Below are positions 1 to 6,094 of a stretch of 8,304 bases of DNA, one piece after another (within the stretch, counting starts at the first letter, position 1; each line of letters begins with the position of its first letter). This DNA comes from Actinomycetota bacterium (GTDB taxonomy: Bacteria; Actinomycetota; Thermoleophilia; Solirubrobacterales; Solirubrobacteraceae). The notes beneath the pieces were generated by a model. The model saw only the letters and a program-made list of their open reading frames with translations, made no database searches and was not told the DNA's origin. The stretch is from contig CAJCIJ010000339.1 of the NCBI GenBank assembly GCA_903970315.1, forward strand, positions 1 through 8,304, in the 5' to 3' direction. Both the position numbers and the translations under genes were made by a program.

Positions 1-1205
1 GTCTGCGGCTTGACACCGTCATCTGCCGCCACCACGATCACGGCCAGGTCGGTGACGCTGGCGCCGCGCGCCCGCATCGCCGTGAAGGCCTCGTGGCCTG
101 GCGTGTCGAGGAACGTGATCTCTTTGCCGGCGTGATGGACCTGGTAGGCGCCGATGTGCTGGGTGATGCCGCCCGCCTCCCCCGCCGCGACCTCGGTCTC
201 ACGAATGGCGTCAAGCAGCGAGGTCTTGCCGTGATCGACGTGCCCCATGATCGTGACCACGGGGGGGCGCTCGCGCAGATCGCTGCCGGCGTCCTCGACG
301 ACCGGGTCGGCATCGACGTCGTCGGCGGCATGCACGATGTCAACGTGCTTGCCCATCCCCTCGGCCAGCAGCAGGATCGCCTCGTCAGAGAGCGTCTGGG
401 TCAGCGTCGCCATCTCGCCCAGCCCCATCAGGCTCTTGATGATCTCCGGCACTGGCACGCCCAGGTACTCGGCCACGTCCTTGACTGTCGAGCCCGAGTT
501 GATCGCCGTGCGCTGCTGAGAGACCTGCGTTTCAGGCCCCGGAAGCGGCGCCACGGTCTCCTCGTAGGTCGCCCTGCGGCGGCGGCCGCGGTGTGTGCGT
601 CGCGGCGGCGGCTGGGCCGGGCCACCCTGCTGACGGCGCGAGGCCTGGGAGTCGATCACGACGCGGCGGCGTCCCCCCGGGCCCGTGCCACCGGGTGTGC
701 GCTCGCCGGTACGCGAATCGCGCGTCGGCCGGGCGGGGCCGCGGCCTCCACCCCCCGACCCATCGGCCGGCGGCGCCTGGCCGTCGGCCGTTGACGTCTG
801 GCTGTCGGTCGTTGCTCCGCTGGTTCCGGGCGCCTGACCCGTTGCCGGCGGTTGCGTGCCGGCAGCGGGCGCCGGGATGGCCGGTTCTGAGGAGGGCGCG
901 GCAGGCGAGCCGGTCGCGGGCACCGAGCGCGCGGTGGCGGGGGCTGAGCCGGCCGCGGACGCTGAGCGCGCGGTGGCGGAACGCTTGGCCGGTACGTGCG
1001 CAGAGCTGCCGTTGGCGGCGGTCACCTCGGGGCTGCTGGCAGATGTGTTGGCTCCGTTGGGCGCCAGTGCCGCCAGCGCCACCGCCTCCTCCACGGACGC
1101 CGAGGCACCCTTGATCTGCATTCCCGCAGCGGCAAGCCGCGCAAGCAGCTCCTTGCTGGAGAGCCCCTGCTCCTTGGCGATCTCGTGAACCCTCTTCTTA
1201 GACAC
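1..1205 (-). CDS. infB: Translation initiation factor IF-2, N-terminal part (3' end outside window)
   Basis: IF-2 is the GTPase that brings initiator tRNA to the 30S subunit and promotes subunit joining in the cytoplasm. About 401 residues are visible. They begin at a GTG with [20 protein letters not shown], the typical first IF2_N domain (residues 1-50). A Pro/Ala/Gly/Ser-rich low-complexity linker follows (about 55-175), then an Arg-rich stretch (about 179-215) and a second IF2_N-like domain (about 230-295). The G domain starts with G1 GHVDHGKT (321-328), has the G2 Thr in [10 protein letters not shown] (T348) and G3 DTPGHEAF (367-374), and the window ends just after [13 protein letters not shown]. 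The NKxD motif and domains II-IV lie outside. The start codon overlaps the ylxR stop by 8 bases, which suggests translational coupling. No strong ribosome binding site is visible. The gene assignment is secure; the linker is not conserved in the family. Confidence 0.97.
   Translation of the reverse strand, partial: MSKKRVHEIAKEQGLSSKELLARLAAAGMQIKGASASVEEAVALAALAPNGANTSASSPEVTAANGSSAHVPAKRSATARSASAAGSAPATARSVPATGSPAAPSSEPAIPAPAAGTQPPATGQAPGTSGATTDSQTSTADGQAPPADGSGGGGRGPARPTRDSRTGERTPGGTGPGGRRRVVIDSQASRRQQGGPAQPPPRRTHRGRRRRATYEETVAPLPGPETQVSQQRTAINSGSTVKDVAEYLGVPVPEIIKSLMGLGEMATLTQTLSDEAILLLAEGMGKHVDIVHAADDVDADPVVEDAGSDLRERPPVVTIMGHVDHGKTSLLDAIRETEVAAGEAGGITQHIGAYQVHHAGKEITFLDTPGHEAFTAMRARGASVTDLAVIVVAADDGVKPQ
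907..984. repeat. Two-copy 39-base imperfect tandem repeat in the infB linker
   Basis: Units at 907-945 and 946-984. The first 34 bases of the two units differ at four positions only (my hand alignment). The period is 13 codons, so the repeat is in frame and duplicates a Ser/Ala/Thr/Pro-rich piece of the IF-2 linker that contains PATARS and SATARS. It looks like a local slippage duplication in a disordered region. Confidence 0.7.
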
Positions 1206-1461
1206 GGGTCCACGATTCTACGAGCTCGCCGTCCACGGCCACCCGGCTGCGCAACGCGCGTGCAAGGCCGTTGCGACGGGTGGCAAGACGCACGCACTCG
1301 GCAACAGGCCCCTCGGCGCCGGGTCGCCTGCACAGATACGCGCCGCGACCGGGAAGCTTGCCTGAGCTGTCGAGCACCACGCGCCGAGCGCCGTTGGCCA
1401 CGGAGTCGGTCAGCGTGAGGCGCACGAGCTCGCCCTTGGGCGCCGTGCGGCCGCAGCCCAC
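1198..1461 (-). CDS. ylxR: YlxR-family (DUF448) RNA-binding protein; true start probably further upstream
   Basis: YlxR is a small nucleic-acid-binding protein found between nusA and infB in many bacteria. It has been reported as a nucleoid-associated or RNA-binding regulator, but its role is not settled. The coordinates use the only in-frame standard start (GTG) and give 87 residues: [16 protein letters not shown], then the family signature [11 protein letters not shown], then a basic C-terminal half. The same frame stays open upstream and encodes PRRRCV immediately before this GTG. That supplies the conserved Arg and the first Cys of the family's N-terminal R-x-C-x-x-C motif. The real protein therefore very likely starts earlier. 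No ATG, GTG, TTG or CTG exists in that frame between the nusA stop and the GTG; the only candidate is an ATA at 1527-1525 (109 residues). The stop codon overlaps the infB start by 8 bases. Confidence 0.88.
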   Translation of the reverse strand: MGCGRTAPKGELVRLTLTDSVANGARRVVLDSSGKLPGRGAYLCRRPGAEGPVAECVRLATRRNGLARALRSRVAVDGELVESWTRV

Positions 1462-1523
1462 ACAGCGCCGTCGTGGTGCGGCGACCGGCCCGACGGAGCG
1501 TCGGCCGGTGCCGGGGGCCTCGG

Positions 1524-2858
1524 CTATGGAGCCTGCTCCCCTGGCGACTGCTGCTCGCCGGCGGCAACCGGTTCGGGCGCCGGCTGGCCGGCGGCGGGGT
1601 TCAGATCGGCTACGCGATCGGAGTCGATCCCCGCGAGCGCCTGGTGTGTCTCAAGGCCGCAGTAGCGCGATCCGGGGAGCGCAGCGTTTGGACAGCGGCG
1701 GCCGTTTGACAGGATCGCGGCACACCGCCCCTGCACCTCGTCCTCCTCGTAGCCGTGCTCGGCCTCTTCGGCGGCGAACTCGGTCTCTGACCGTATGTCG
1801 ATGCGCCAGCCGGTCAAGCGGGCCGCCAAGCGGGCGTTCTGCCCCTCACGCCCGATCGCCAGCGAGAGCTGGTCGTCGGGGACGATCACGGTCGCCTGAC
1901 GCGCCTCGTCGTCGACGAGCACCTCCCGTACCCGTGCCGGCGAGAGCGCCTTGGCGACGAACCGCGCGGGCTCGTCGTTGAAGGGGATGATGTCGATCTT
2001 CTCGCCGCGCAGCTCCGAGACGACCATGCGCACTCGCGATCCTCGCGGGCCCACGCAAGCGCCCACGGGATCGACGCCGTCGGCCCGGGAGACAACGGCG
2101 ATCTTCGATCGGTAGCCGGGCTCGCGGGCCACACCGGAGATCTCGACCAGGCCGTCGGCGATCTCGGGCACCTCCAACTCGAAGAGCTTCTTGATCAACT
2201 CCGGGTCTCGCCGCGACACGATGATCGATGGGCCCTTGGCCTGCGGGGAGACCTCCTTGATCACGGCCTTGATCCGCTGCGAGTGGTCGTAGCGCTCGCC
2301 GTCGACCTGCTCGGACTTGGGCAGCAGCGCCTCCACCCGCTCGCGCAACTGCACCAGCGTGTACCGCGAGTCCGACTGCTGCACGATCCCCGTGATCAGC
2401 TCGCCGACCCGATCGCGGTACTCCTCGTACATCATGTCCCGTTCGGCCTCGCGGATGCGCTGAAGGATCACCTGCTTGGCTGTCTGCGCGGCGATCCGGC
2501 CGAAGTCGTCGGGCGTGACGTCGCGCTCGGCGATCTGGTCGCGGTACTCCTGCACCTTCTCGGGATCCAGACGGGGCTCTTCGGGCTCGCGCACCTCGCC
2601 GGTCTCGGGGTCGATCGTGGCGACGTCCTCGGCGGGCGCCACGATCAGCAGCGCCTCAAGCTCGTCGGGAATGATCAGCTCGATGACGCGGAAGTCGGCG
2701 GTCTCGCGATCGATTTCCACCCGCGCATACTTGGCCGATCCCGGCTGTTTCTTATAAGCCGACAGCAGCGCGTCCTCCAGCGCCACCATCAGTGTCTCGG
2801 GCTCTATGCCCTTCTCGCGCGCAAGCGCGTGCATGGCGTCGAGGATCTCGCGCGACAC
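1524..2858 (-). CDS. nusA: Transcription elongation/termination factor NusA with an extra C-terminal Cys/His motif
   Basis: NusA binds RNA polymerase and nascent RNA and controls pausing, intrinsic termination and antitermination. The 444-residue protein starts at GTG with [20 protein letters not shown], the usual N-terminal polymerase-binding domain (1-about 125). An S1 domain follows (about 150-203; [10 protein letters not shown], then [13 protein letters not shown]). KH1 is at about 208-293 ([20 protein letters not shown]; GxxG loop GPRG 270-273). KH2 is at about 297-357 ([20 protein letters not shown]). This is the short form without the two C-terminal acidic repeats of proteobacteria. 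After KH2 there is an acidic stretch and then C379-x9-C389-x10-C400-x4-H405, resembling a small zinc knuckle, and a disordered Pro/Ala/Glu-rich end. The start is 1 base after the rimP stop and has a strong GGAGG site. Identity is very secure; the function of the tail is unknown. Confidence 0.98.
   Translation of the reverse strand: MSREILDAMHALAREKGIEPETLMVALEDALLSAYKKQPGSAKYARVEIDRETADFRVIELIIPDELEALLIVAPAEDVATIDPETGEVREPEEPRLDPEKVQEYRDQIAERDVTPDDFGRIAAQTAKQVILQRIREAERDMMYEEYRDRVGELITGIVQQSDSRYTLVQLRERVEALLPKSEQVDGERYDHSQRIKAVIKEVSPQAKGPSIIVSRRDPELIKKLFELEVPEIADGLVEISGVAREPGYRSKIAVVSRADGVDPVGACVGPRGSRVRMVVSELRGEKIDIIPFNDEPARFVAKALSPARVREVLVDDEARQATVIVPDDQLSLAIGREGQNARLAARLTGWRIDIRSETEFAAEEAEHGYEEDEVQGRCAAILSNGRRCPNAALPGSRYCGLETHQALAGIDSDRVADLNPAAGQPAPEPVAAGEQQSPGEQAP
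1536..1542 (-). promoter_or_regulatory. Possible ribosome binding site for an upstream, non-standard ylxR start
   Basis: On the minus strand AGGGGAG ends 8 bases before an ATA (1527-1525) that is in frame with ylxR and overlaps the nusA TAG as ATAG. The spacing is good for a Shine-Dalgarno site, but the bases also encode the NusA tail (Gly-Glu), so chance is possible. No comparable site precedes the GTG at 1461. Confidence 0.3.
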
Positions 2859-2859
2859 C

Positions 2860-3330
2860 CTATGCCTCCAGGAGGTTCGAGCGGCGGATATCGGCGTAAG
2901 GGATCGCCACGACTCCGTCGGCGACGGCCAGCGTGACCTCGCTGTCAGTGGCGCTCAGAAGCTCGCCCGTGAAGCTGTTGCCGCGCGCTTGGGGCCGGCT
3001 GCCGCGGCGCTGGGTGCCCGGGTGTTGGAAGGTCTCAGAGACCGTGGAATGCGTGCGCACACGGGCACGATGCCCAAGAAACCGGCGGAAGTCCGCGGGT
3101 CGTGTCAGGGGACGCTCGCGCCCTGGCGAGGACACCTCGAGGCCGTAACGCTCGCGCCAGGGCGCCAACGCGGCCGATACCTGCTCGCAGAGCTCCAGGG
3201 TGACGCCGTTGGGGTGGTCGATGAAGACGCGCAGCGTGCGCCCTCCCAGCAGCTCGGCAAGCAGCACTTCGACGGCGGCGTCGTGCGCCGCCACGTCGTG
3301 CTGGATCTTTTCCTGTAGCTCGCTGATCAA
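2860..3330 (-). CDS. rimP: Ribosome maturation factor RimP
   Basis: RimP assists maturation of the 30S subunit. From the TTG at 3330 the protein is 156 residues, the usual family length. Visible family features are an N-terminal helix (ISELQEKIQHDVAAHDAA), the strand RVFIDHPNGVTLELCEQVS (34-52), the diagnostic LEVSSPGRERPL (64-75) with DFRRFLGHRARV after it, and the C-terminal SH3-like strands FTGELLSATDSEVTLAV and IPYADIRRSNL. The segment between the two domains (about 94-119) is somewhat long and basic. The frame stays open upstream to a GTG at 3483, but that would add 51 atypical residues translated through a terminator hairpin. A TTG at 3354 is the other alternative. No Shine-Dalgarno site precedes either TTG, so the start is the uncertain part. 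The gene is followed after 1 base by nusA, as in many bacteria. Confidence 0.93.
   Translation of the reverse strand: MISELQEKIQHDVAAHDAAVEVLLAELLGGRTLRVFIDHPNGVTLELCEQVSAALAPWRERYGLEVSSPGRERPLTRPADFRRFLGHRARVRTHSTVSETFQHPGTQRRGSRPQARGNSFTGELLSATDSEVTLAVADGVVAIPYADIRRSNLLEA
2865..2869 (-). promoter_or_regulatory. Ribosome binding site of nusA
   Basis: GGAGG on the minus strand, 6 bases before the nusA GTG at 2858. It lies inside the last codons of rimP (Leu-Glu-Ala-stop), so nusA translation is probably coupled to rimP. It fixes the nusA start. Confidence 0.8.
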
Positions 3331-3352
3331 GGTGTTTGGTGTCGTATCAAGC

Positions 3353-3376
3353 AAAAAGGTGGGCAGCGCCCACCTT
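3353..3376 (-). terminator. Intrinsic (Rho-independent) terminator upstream of rimP
   Basis: On the minus strand AAGGTGGGC, loop GCT, GCCCACCTT form a perfect 9-base-pair stem whose 3' arm runs into a run of five T (3357-3353). The T run lies on the downstream side only for right-to-left transcription, so it acts on transcripts coming from coaBC and the TPR gene or from a promoter in the gap. It ends about 22 bases before the likely rimP start. Confidence 0.75.
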
Positions 3377-3424
3377 CCATGAGGAGAATCGGCGGGGTGC
3401 CGCCGGTCCGAAAGCTGTCCGTCG

Positions 3425-3433
3425 AGAATAGCA
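3425..3433 (-). promoter_or_regulatory. Candidate extended -10 promoter for rimP-nusA-infB
   Basis: TGCTATTCT on the minus strand matches an extended -10 (TGn plus a hexamer differing from TATAAT at two positions). It stands out in a GC-rich context. No -35 hexamer is recognisable at 16-18 bases. Predicted transcription start is near 3418, upstream of both hairpins. Moderate to low confidence without mapping data. Confidence 0.3.
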
Positions 3434-3489
3434 TTCCGCCTGCTGCGCGGGGGCTGCGCGGTGGCCGCACAGCGGCCCGCCACGCGCCT

Positions 3490-3897
3490 TCAAGGGCCGT
3501 CGGCGCCCTCCACGGGGCCGATGCTCGCAGCCCGCCGAGCGCGGTCGCGGTAGAGCCGGTAGTCGGCACGGTCGGGCGCCATCGAACAGGCCAGTGCGAG
3601 CGGGTGGCAGGCCTCGCGATGGCGGCCCAACAGCTGCATTGTGCGGCCCAGGCAGAACAGGGCGTAGTCGTTGGTGGGAGCCGCCGCCGCCACAGCCTCA
3701 AACTCGGCAGCGGCGCCCTCGTAGCGCTGCGCGTGAAAGAGCGCCCGCCCAAGGGCCTCGCGGATGGAAGTCTTTGACGGCTCGACGTTTCGTGCTTGCG
3801 TCAGCGGGACGATCGCAGCGTGGTAATCGCCCTGTTGGAGCAGCTCACAGCCGCGTCGGTAGAGCTCGTAGACGCTGTCTGGGTGCCGATTGGGCAT
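3490..3897 (-). CDS. Small TPR-repeat protein
   Basis: A 135-residue protein made almost entirely of three tetratricopeptide-like helical hairpins: about residues 7-41 (YELYRRGCELLQQGDYHAAI then PLTQARNVEP), 42-76 (ALGRALFHAQRYEGAAAEFE) and 77-111 (LFCLGRTMQLLGRHREA). A basic, then acidic C-terminal end follows. TPRs mediate protein-protein contacts; the partner cannot be told from sequence. There is no signal peptide or membrane segment, so it should be cytoplasmic. The ATG is preceded by GTGGAGGACG, a good ribosome binding site with short spacing. The start lies inside coaBC, overlapping its 3' end by 53 bases. It is the last gene before the terminator. It may be a lineage-specific accessory to the neighbouring genes, but no specific function can be assigned. 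Confidence 0.85.
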   Translation of the reverse strand: MPNRHPDSVYELYRRGCELLQQGDYHAAIVPLTQARNVEPSKTSIREALGRALFHAQRYEGAAAEFEAVAAAAPTNDYALFCLGRTMQLLGRHREACHPLALACSMAPDRADYRLYRDRARRAASIGPVEGADGP

Positions 3898-5164
3898 CGT
3901 CCTCCACTCTAGCCTCCGTACCCCCCCGCGCGCGCATTACCGCGTCGAGAATCGCGTCGGCAATCTCGGTCTTGGGGGCCCGACCGACATGCACCTCACC
4001 GGTGCGTGTGAGCACCACGACCTCGTTGCTCTCGGAGTCAAACCCAACGGCAGGATCGGAGACGTCGTTGGCGACGACGAGGTCCAGGCCCTTGCGCTCC
4101 AGCTTCTCGCGCGCGTAGGCCAGCATCCCGGGACCGTGCTCAGCGGCAAAGCCCACGAGCGTCTGGCCGGCGGACCTCTCTGCGGCCAACCCGCCGAGCA
4201 CATCCGGCGCCGGGACAAGCTCGATCATCAGACCGTCGCGCCCGGCCTTCTTGAGCTTGCCCGGGGCGGCAGTCGCGGGTGTGAAGTCGGCAACCGCAGC
4301 CGCCATCACGAGGACGTCGCAGTGGGGAAACTCGCGCCGGCACGCCTCGCCGAGCTCGGCAGCGCTGCCAACGCGGCGCACGGTGACGCCGTCAGGGGCG
4401 TCCACCGCCAGGTTGGCAGCGACCAGCGTCACCTCGGCACCGCGCGCCTGGGCGGCGGCGGCCAGCGCCACCCCCATCCGCCCCGACGAGCGGTTGCCAA
4501 CGAAGCGGACGGCGTCGATGGGCTCGCGTGTGCCGCCGGCGGTGACAAGCACGCGCAGTCCCCGCATCGGCACCTGATCGCCGCTCGCCTGTTGGGCCAG
4601 CAGGCGCTCGCACGCGGCAAGGATCTCGGCGGGCTCGGCCATGCGCCCGGCGCCGTGCTCGCCGCGCGAAGCCAGGCGCCCGGAATCGGGGCCCACTACG
4701 GCCACTCCGCGCTCGCGCAGCAGCGCCAGGTTGGCCTGCGTGGCGGCGTGCTCGTACATGTGGTTGTTCATCGCCGGGGCCACCAGCAAAGGACACTTGG
4801 CCGCCAGCGCCGCAGTGGTCAGCAGGTTGTCGGCGCCACCGTGCGCGAGCTTTGCAATCGTGTTGGCCGACGCCGGGGCGATCACGTAGAGGTCGGCGTT
4901 TGCCACCAGCTGAAGATGGTGCAGCGGCCGGTGCGCCGGCGCCGGCTGCCCGGGGAAGGTGCCGCGCGCCGGATCTTCCTCGAACTCTCCGGCCAGAACC
5001 GGGGCGCCGGTCAGCGCCTCAAAAGAGGCGGCACCGACGAACCGCTGGCTGGTGGGCGTCTGAATGACCCGCAGCGAATGGCCCGCAGAGTCGGCGAGCC
5101 GCACGAACTCCAGCGACTTGTATGCCGCGATGCCGCCAGTGACCCCGAGCAGGATCCGCGCCAC
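3845..5164 (-). CDS. coaBC: Bifunctional phosphopantothenoylcysteine decarboxylase / phosphopantothenate-cysteine ligase
   Basis: CoaB joins 4'-phosphopantothenate to cysteine (CTP-dependent) and CoaC decarboxylates the product with FMN, giving 4'-phosphopantetheine for coenzyme A. The CoaC half (1-about 190) shows ILLGVTGGIAAYKSLEFVR, the conserved His region HRPLHHLQLV (78-87), PASANTIAKLAHGGADNLL (97-115) and the PAMNNHMYEH motif (130-139). The CoaB half (about 202-415) shows VLVTAGGTREPIDAVRFVGN, NRSSGRMG, AAAVADF, the KLKK Lys motif (303-306) and VANDVS...GFDSESNEV (364-382). Where E. coli CoaC has its active-site Cys (ACG-x2-G-x-GRM), this protein reads SRG-x2-GAGRM, with Arg167 at that position. 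The last 25 residues are not family-like and overlap the TPR gene. It starts with GTG 21 bases after rpoZ with only a weak AAGG upstream. Confidence 0.96.
   Translation of the reverse strand: MARILLGVTGGIAAYKSLEFVRLADSAGHSLRVIQTPTSQRFVGAASFEALTGAPVLAGEFEEDPARGTFPGQPAPAHRPLHHLQLVANADLYVIAPASANTIAKLAHGGADNLLTTAALAAKCPLLVAPAMNNHMYEHAATQANLALLRERGVAVVGPDSGRLASRGEHGAGRMAEPAEILAACERLLAQQASGDQVPMRGLRVLVTAGGTREPIDAVRFVGNRSSGRMGVALAAAAQARGAEVTLVAANLAVDAPDGVTVRRVGSAAELGEACRREFPHCDVLVMAAAVADFTPATAAPGKLKKAGRDGLMIELVPAPDVLGGLAAERSAGQTLVGFAAEHGPGMLAYAREKLERKGLDLVVANDVSDPAVGFDSESNEVVVLTRTGEVHVGRAPKTEIADAILDAVMRARGGTEARVEDDAQSAPRQRLRALPTRL
3901..3905 (-). promoter_or_regulatory. Ribosome binding site of the TPR gene
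   Basis: GGAGG on the minus strand, 3 bases before the ATG at 3897 and inside coaBC. Spacing is short, but the site decides for this ATG, since no other start with a comparable site is nearby. Confidence 0.55.
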
Positions 5165-5185
5165 GGCCGTGACCTTGGTCTGCCC

Positions 5186-5413
5186 CTACCGGTAGTGGTA
5201 GGAGATCTTCCCGGCTGCTACCTCCTCCAAGGCGATGGTGAGGTAGTTCTTGGAACCGGTCTCAACCATGGGCGGCGGGAATTCGTCAAACGTGCCCTCA
5301 CCGAGGTTGCGGTAGTAGTTGTTGATCTGGCGCGAGCGCTTGGCCGCGACCAGGACGGCAGCGTAGTTTGAGTCCACGTTGCCCAACAGGCGGTCTATGC
5401 GTGGGGAGATCAT
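5186..5413 (-). CDS. rpoZ: DNA-directed RNA polymerase omega subunit
   Basis: Omega wraps the C-terminal part of the beta' subunit and helps assemble and stabilise RNA polymerase. The 75-residue protein starts MISPRIDRLL and shows the expected NYAAVLVAAKRSRQIN helix (16-31), where the omega family has its conserved A-x-R-A-R-x-I-type motif, then EGTFDEFPPPMVETGSKNYL (39-58) and LTIALEEVAAGKI. This central linker and C-terminal helix are typical of actinobacterial omega proteins. The ATG overlaps the gmk stop as ATGA, so the two genes are translationally coupled, a common gmk-rpoZ arrangement. The stop lies in the 10-base palindrome CTACCGGTAG, probably by chance. Confidence 0.96.
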   Translation of the reverse strand: MISPRIDRLLGNVDSNYAAVLVAAKRSRQINNYYRNLGEGTFDEFPPPMVETGSKNYLTIALEEVAAGKISYHYR

Positions 5414-5988
5414 TGTTCAAGCATAGCTGGCAAGCGACTCCGGACGATCCCCTGCAACTCCGCGAGCGCTCGCGGCAGGTGATCGTTGACGACGACGTGC
5501 TCGAACTCCGACCGCGCGGCCATCTCCTCCTGGGCCACCTCCAGGCGCCGCTCGATCTTCTCCGGGTCGTCGGTCCCGCGTCCGTCCAGGCGCGCGCGCA
5601 GCTCGGCAAACGACGGCGGGGCGATGAAAATCTGCGTCGCCCTGGGCAGCGCGCCGCGCAGGACTCGCGCGCCCTGGACCTCGATCTCAAGCACCACGGC
5701 GCCACCGGCAGCCGCCTTGCCGTCCAACTCGCTGCGCAGCGTGCCATACGAGCAGCCGGCATAGTCGACGTGCTCGGCAAACTCGCCCGCTTGCACGCGG
5801 GCCTGAAACTCGGGGGCGCTCAGGAAGTAGTAGTCGACACCGTCGCGCTCTCCCGCACGCGGCGGCCGCGTCGTCGCCGACACCGCCAGGGCAAGCTCGG
5901 GAATGCTGCGCCGAAGCTCGGCGATCAGCGTCCCCTTGCCGACGCCGGACGGGCCTGTGATCACAAACACGTGTCCGGCGGCTGGCAC
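5410..5988 (-). CDS. gmk: Guanylate kinase
   Basis: Phosphorylates GMP to GDP with ATP in the cytoplasm, an essential step in GTP synthesis and salvage. The 192-residue protein has the normal length. Visible are the P-loop GPSGVGKGT (12-20), the GMP-binding segment SATTRPPRAGERDGVDYYF (37-55) with the conserved Arg and Tyr residues, YGT (81-83), EIEVQGA (101-107), the lid region RGTDDPEKIERRL (137-149) and VVVNDHL (165-171). The GTG start is chosen because no other start codon occurs in frame between it and the mihF stop, although no clear ribosome binding site precedes it. The 3' end overlaps rpoZ by 4 bases. A 106-base gap separates it from mihF. Confidence 0.97.
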   Translation of the reverse strand: MPAAGHVFVITGPSGVGKGTLIAELRRSIPELALAVSATTRPPRAGERDGVDYYFLSAPEFQARVQAGEFAEHVDYAGCSYGTLRSELDGKAAAGGAVVLEIEVQGARVLRGALPRATQIFIAPPSFAELRARLDGRGTDDPEKIERRLEVAQEEMAARSEFEHVVVNDHLPRALAELQGIVRSRLPAMLEQ

Positions 5989-6094
5989 TGCCGGGAGCTT
6001 ACGCGGCGCCGCGGCCGGTCTGCGTTCGCGCGACGGGTTTCCGGGACACCGGCGGGGCCGACGCGGGACGCGAGCGGGGCGCCGTCGCGGCGCG
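5989..6094. other. GC-rich gap between mihF and gmk
   Basis: About 106 bases with no gene I can support. The minus strand has short GC-rich inverted repeats, such as CGCCG-CGA-CGGCG just after the mihF stop, but no T run, so no intrinsic terminator. The gmk frame is open through it but has no start codon. It may be a processing or weak regulatory spacer. Confidence 0.4.

Larger units (their letters stand above)
3331..3489 (-). promoter_or_regulatory. Leader region between the TPR gene and rimP
   Basis: This 159-base gap has three recognisable elements in minus-strand order: an extended -10 candidate (3433-3425), a 6-base-pair hairpin (3405-3390, arms CGGCGG/CCGCCG, loop CACC) and an intrinsic terminator (3376-3353). 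If the promoter is real, the transcript leader before rimP would be roughly 85-90 bases and would carry both hairpins, an arrangement typical of transcription attenuation. The part nearest the TPR gene (3434-3489) is GC-rich with no feature I can name. Confidence 0.45.

Noticed and set aside
93..794. Plus-strand open frame opposite infB
   Set aside because: Codon-composition shadow of the IF-2 linker and G domain; no recognisable motif and no ribosome binding site considered convincing.
1022..1567. Minus-strand 181-codon frame across ylxR and the start of infB
   Set aside because: Overlaps the true ylxR and infB frames and is Arg-rich without any family pattern. I also considered it as the product of a frameshifted ylxR, but the true ylxR frame is intact from 1476 to its stop.
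2860..3483. Longer RimP starting at GTG 3483 (207 residues)
   Set aside because: The extra 51 residues are Arg/Pro-rich and unlike RimP, and translation would run through the terminator hairpin; the family length fits the TTG at 3330.
5186..5195. Perfect 10-base palindrome CTACCGGTAG at the rpoZ stop
   Set aside because: Short, falls in the last codons of rpoZ, no second copy noticed nearby; expected by chance in a window this size often enough not to be called an operator.
3890..5371. Long plus-strand open frame (493 codons) antisense to coaBC and rpoZ
   Set aside because: It is the shadow of coaBC in very GC-rich DNA: the translation has no domain pattern, is rich in Arg, Gly and His, and the opposite strand holds two unmistakable genes.
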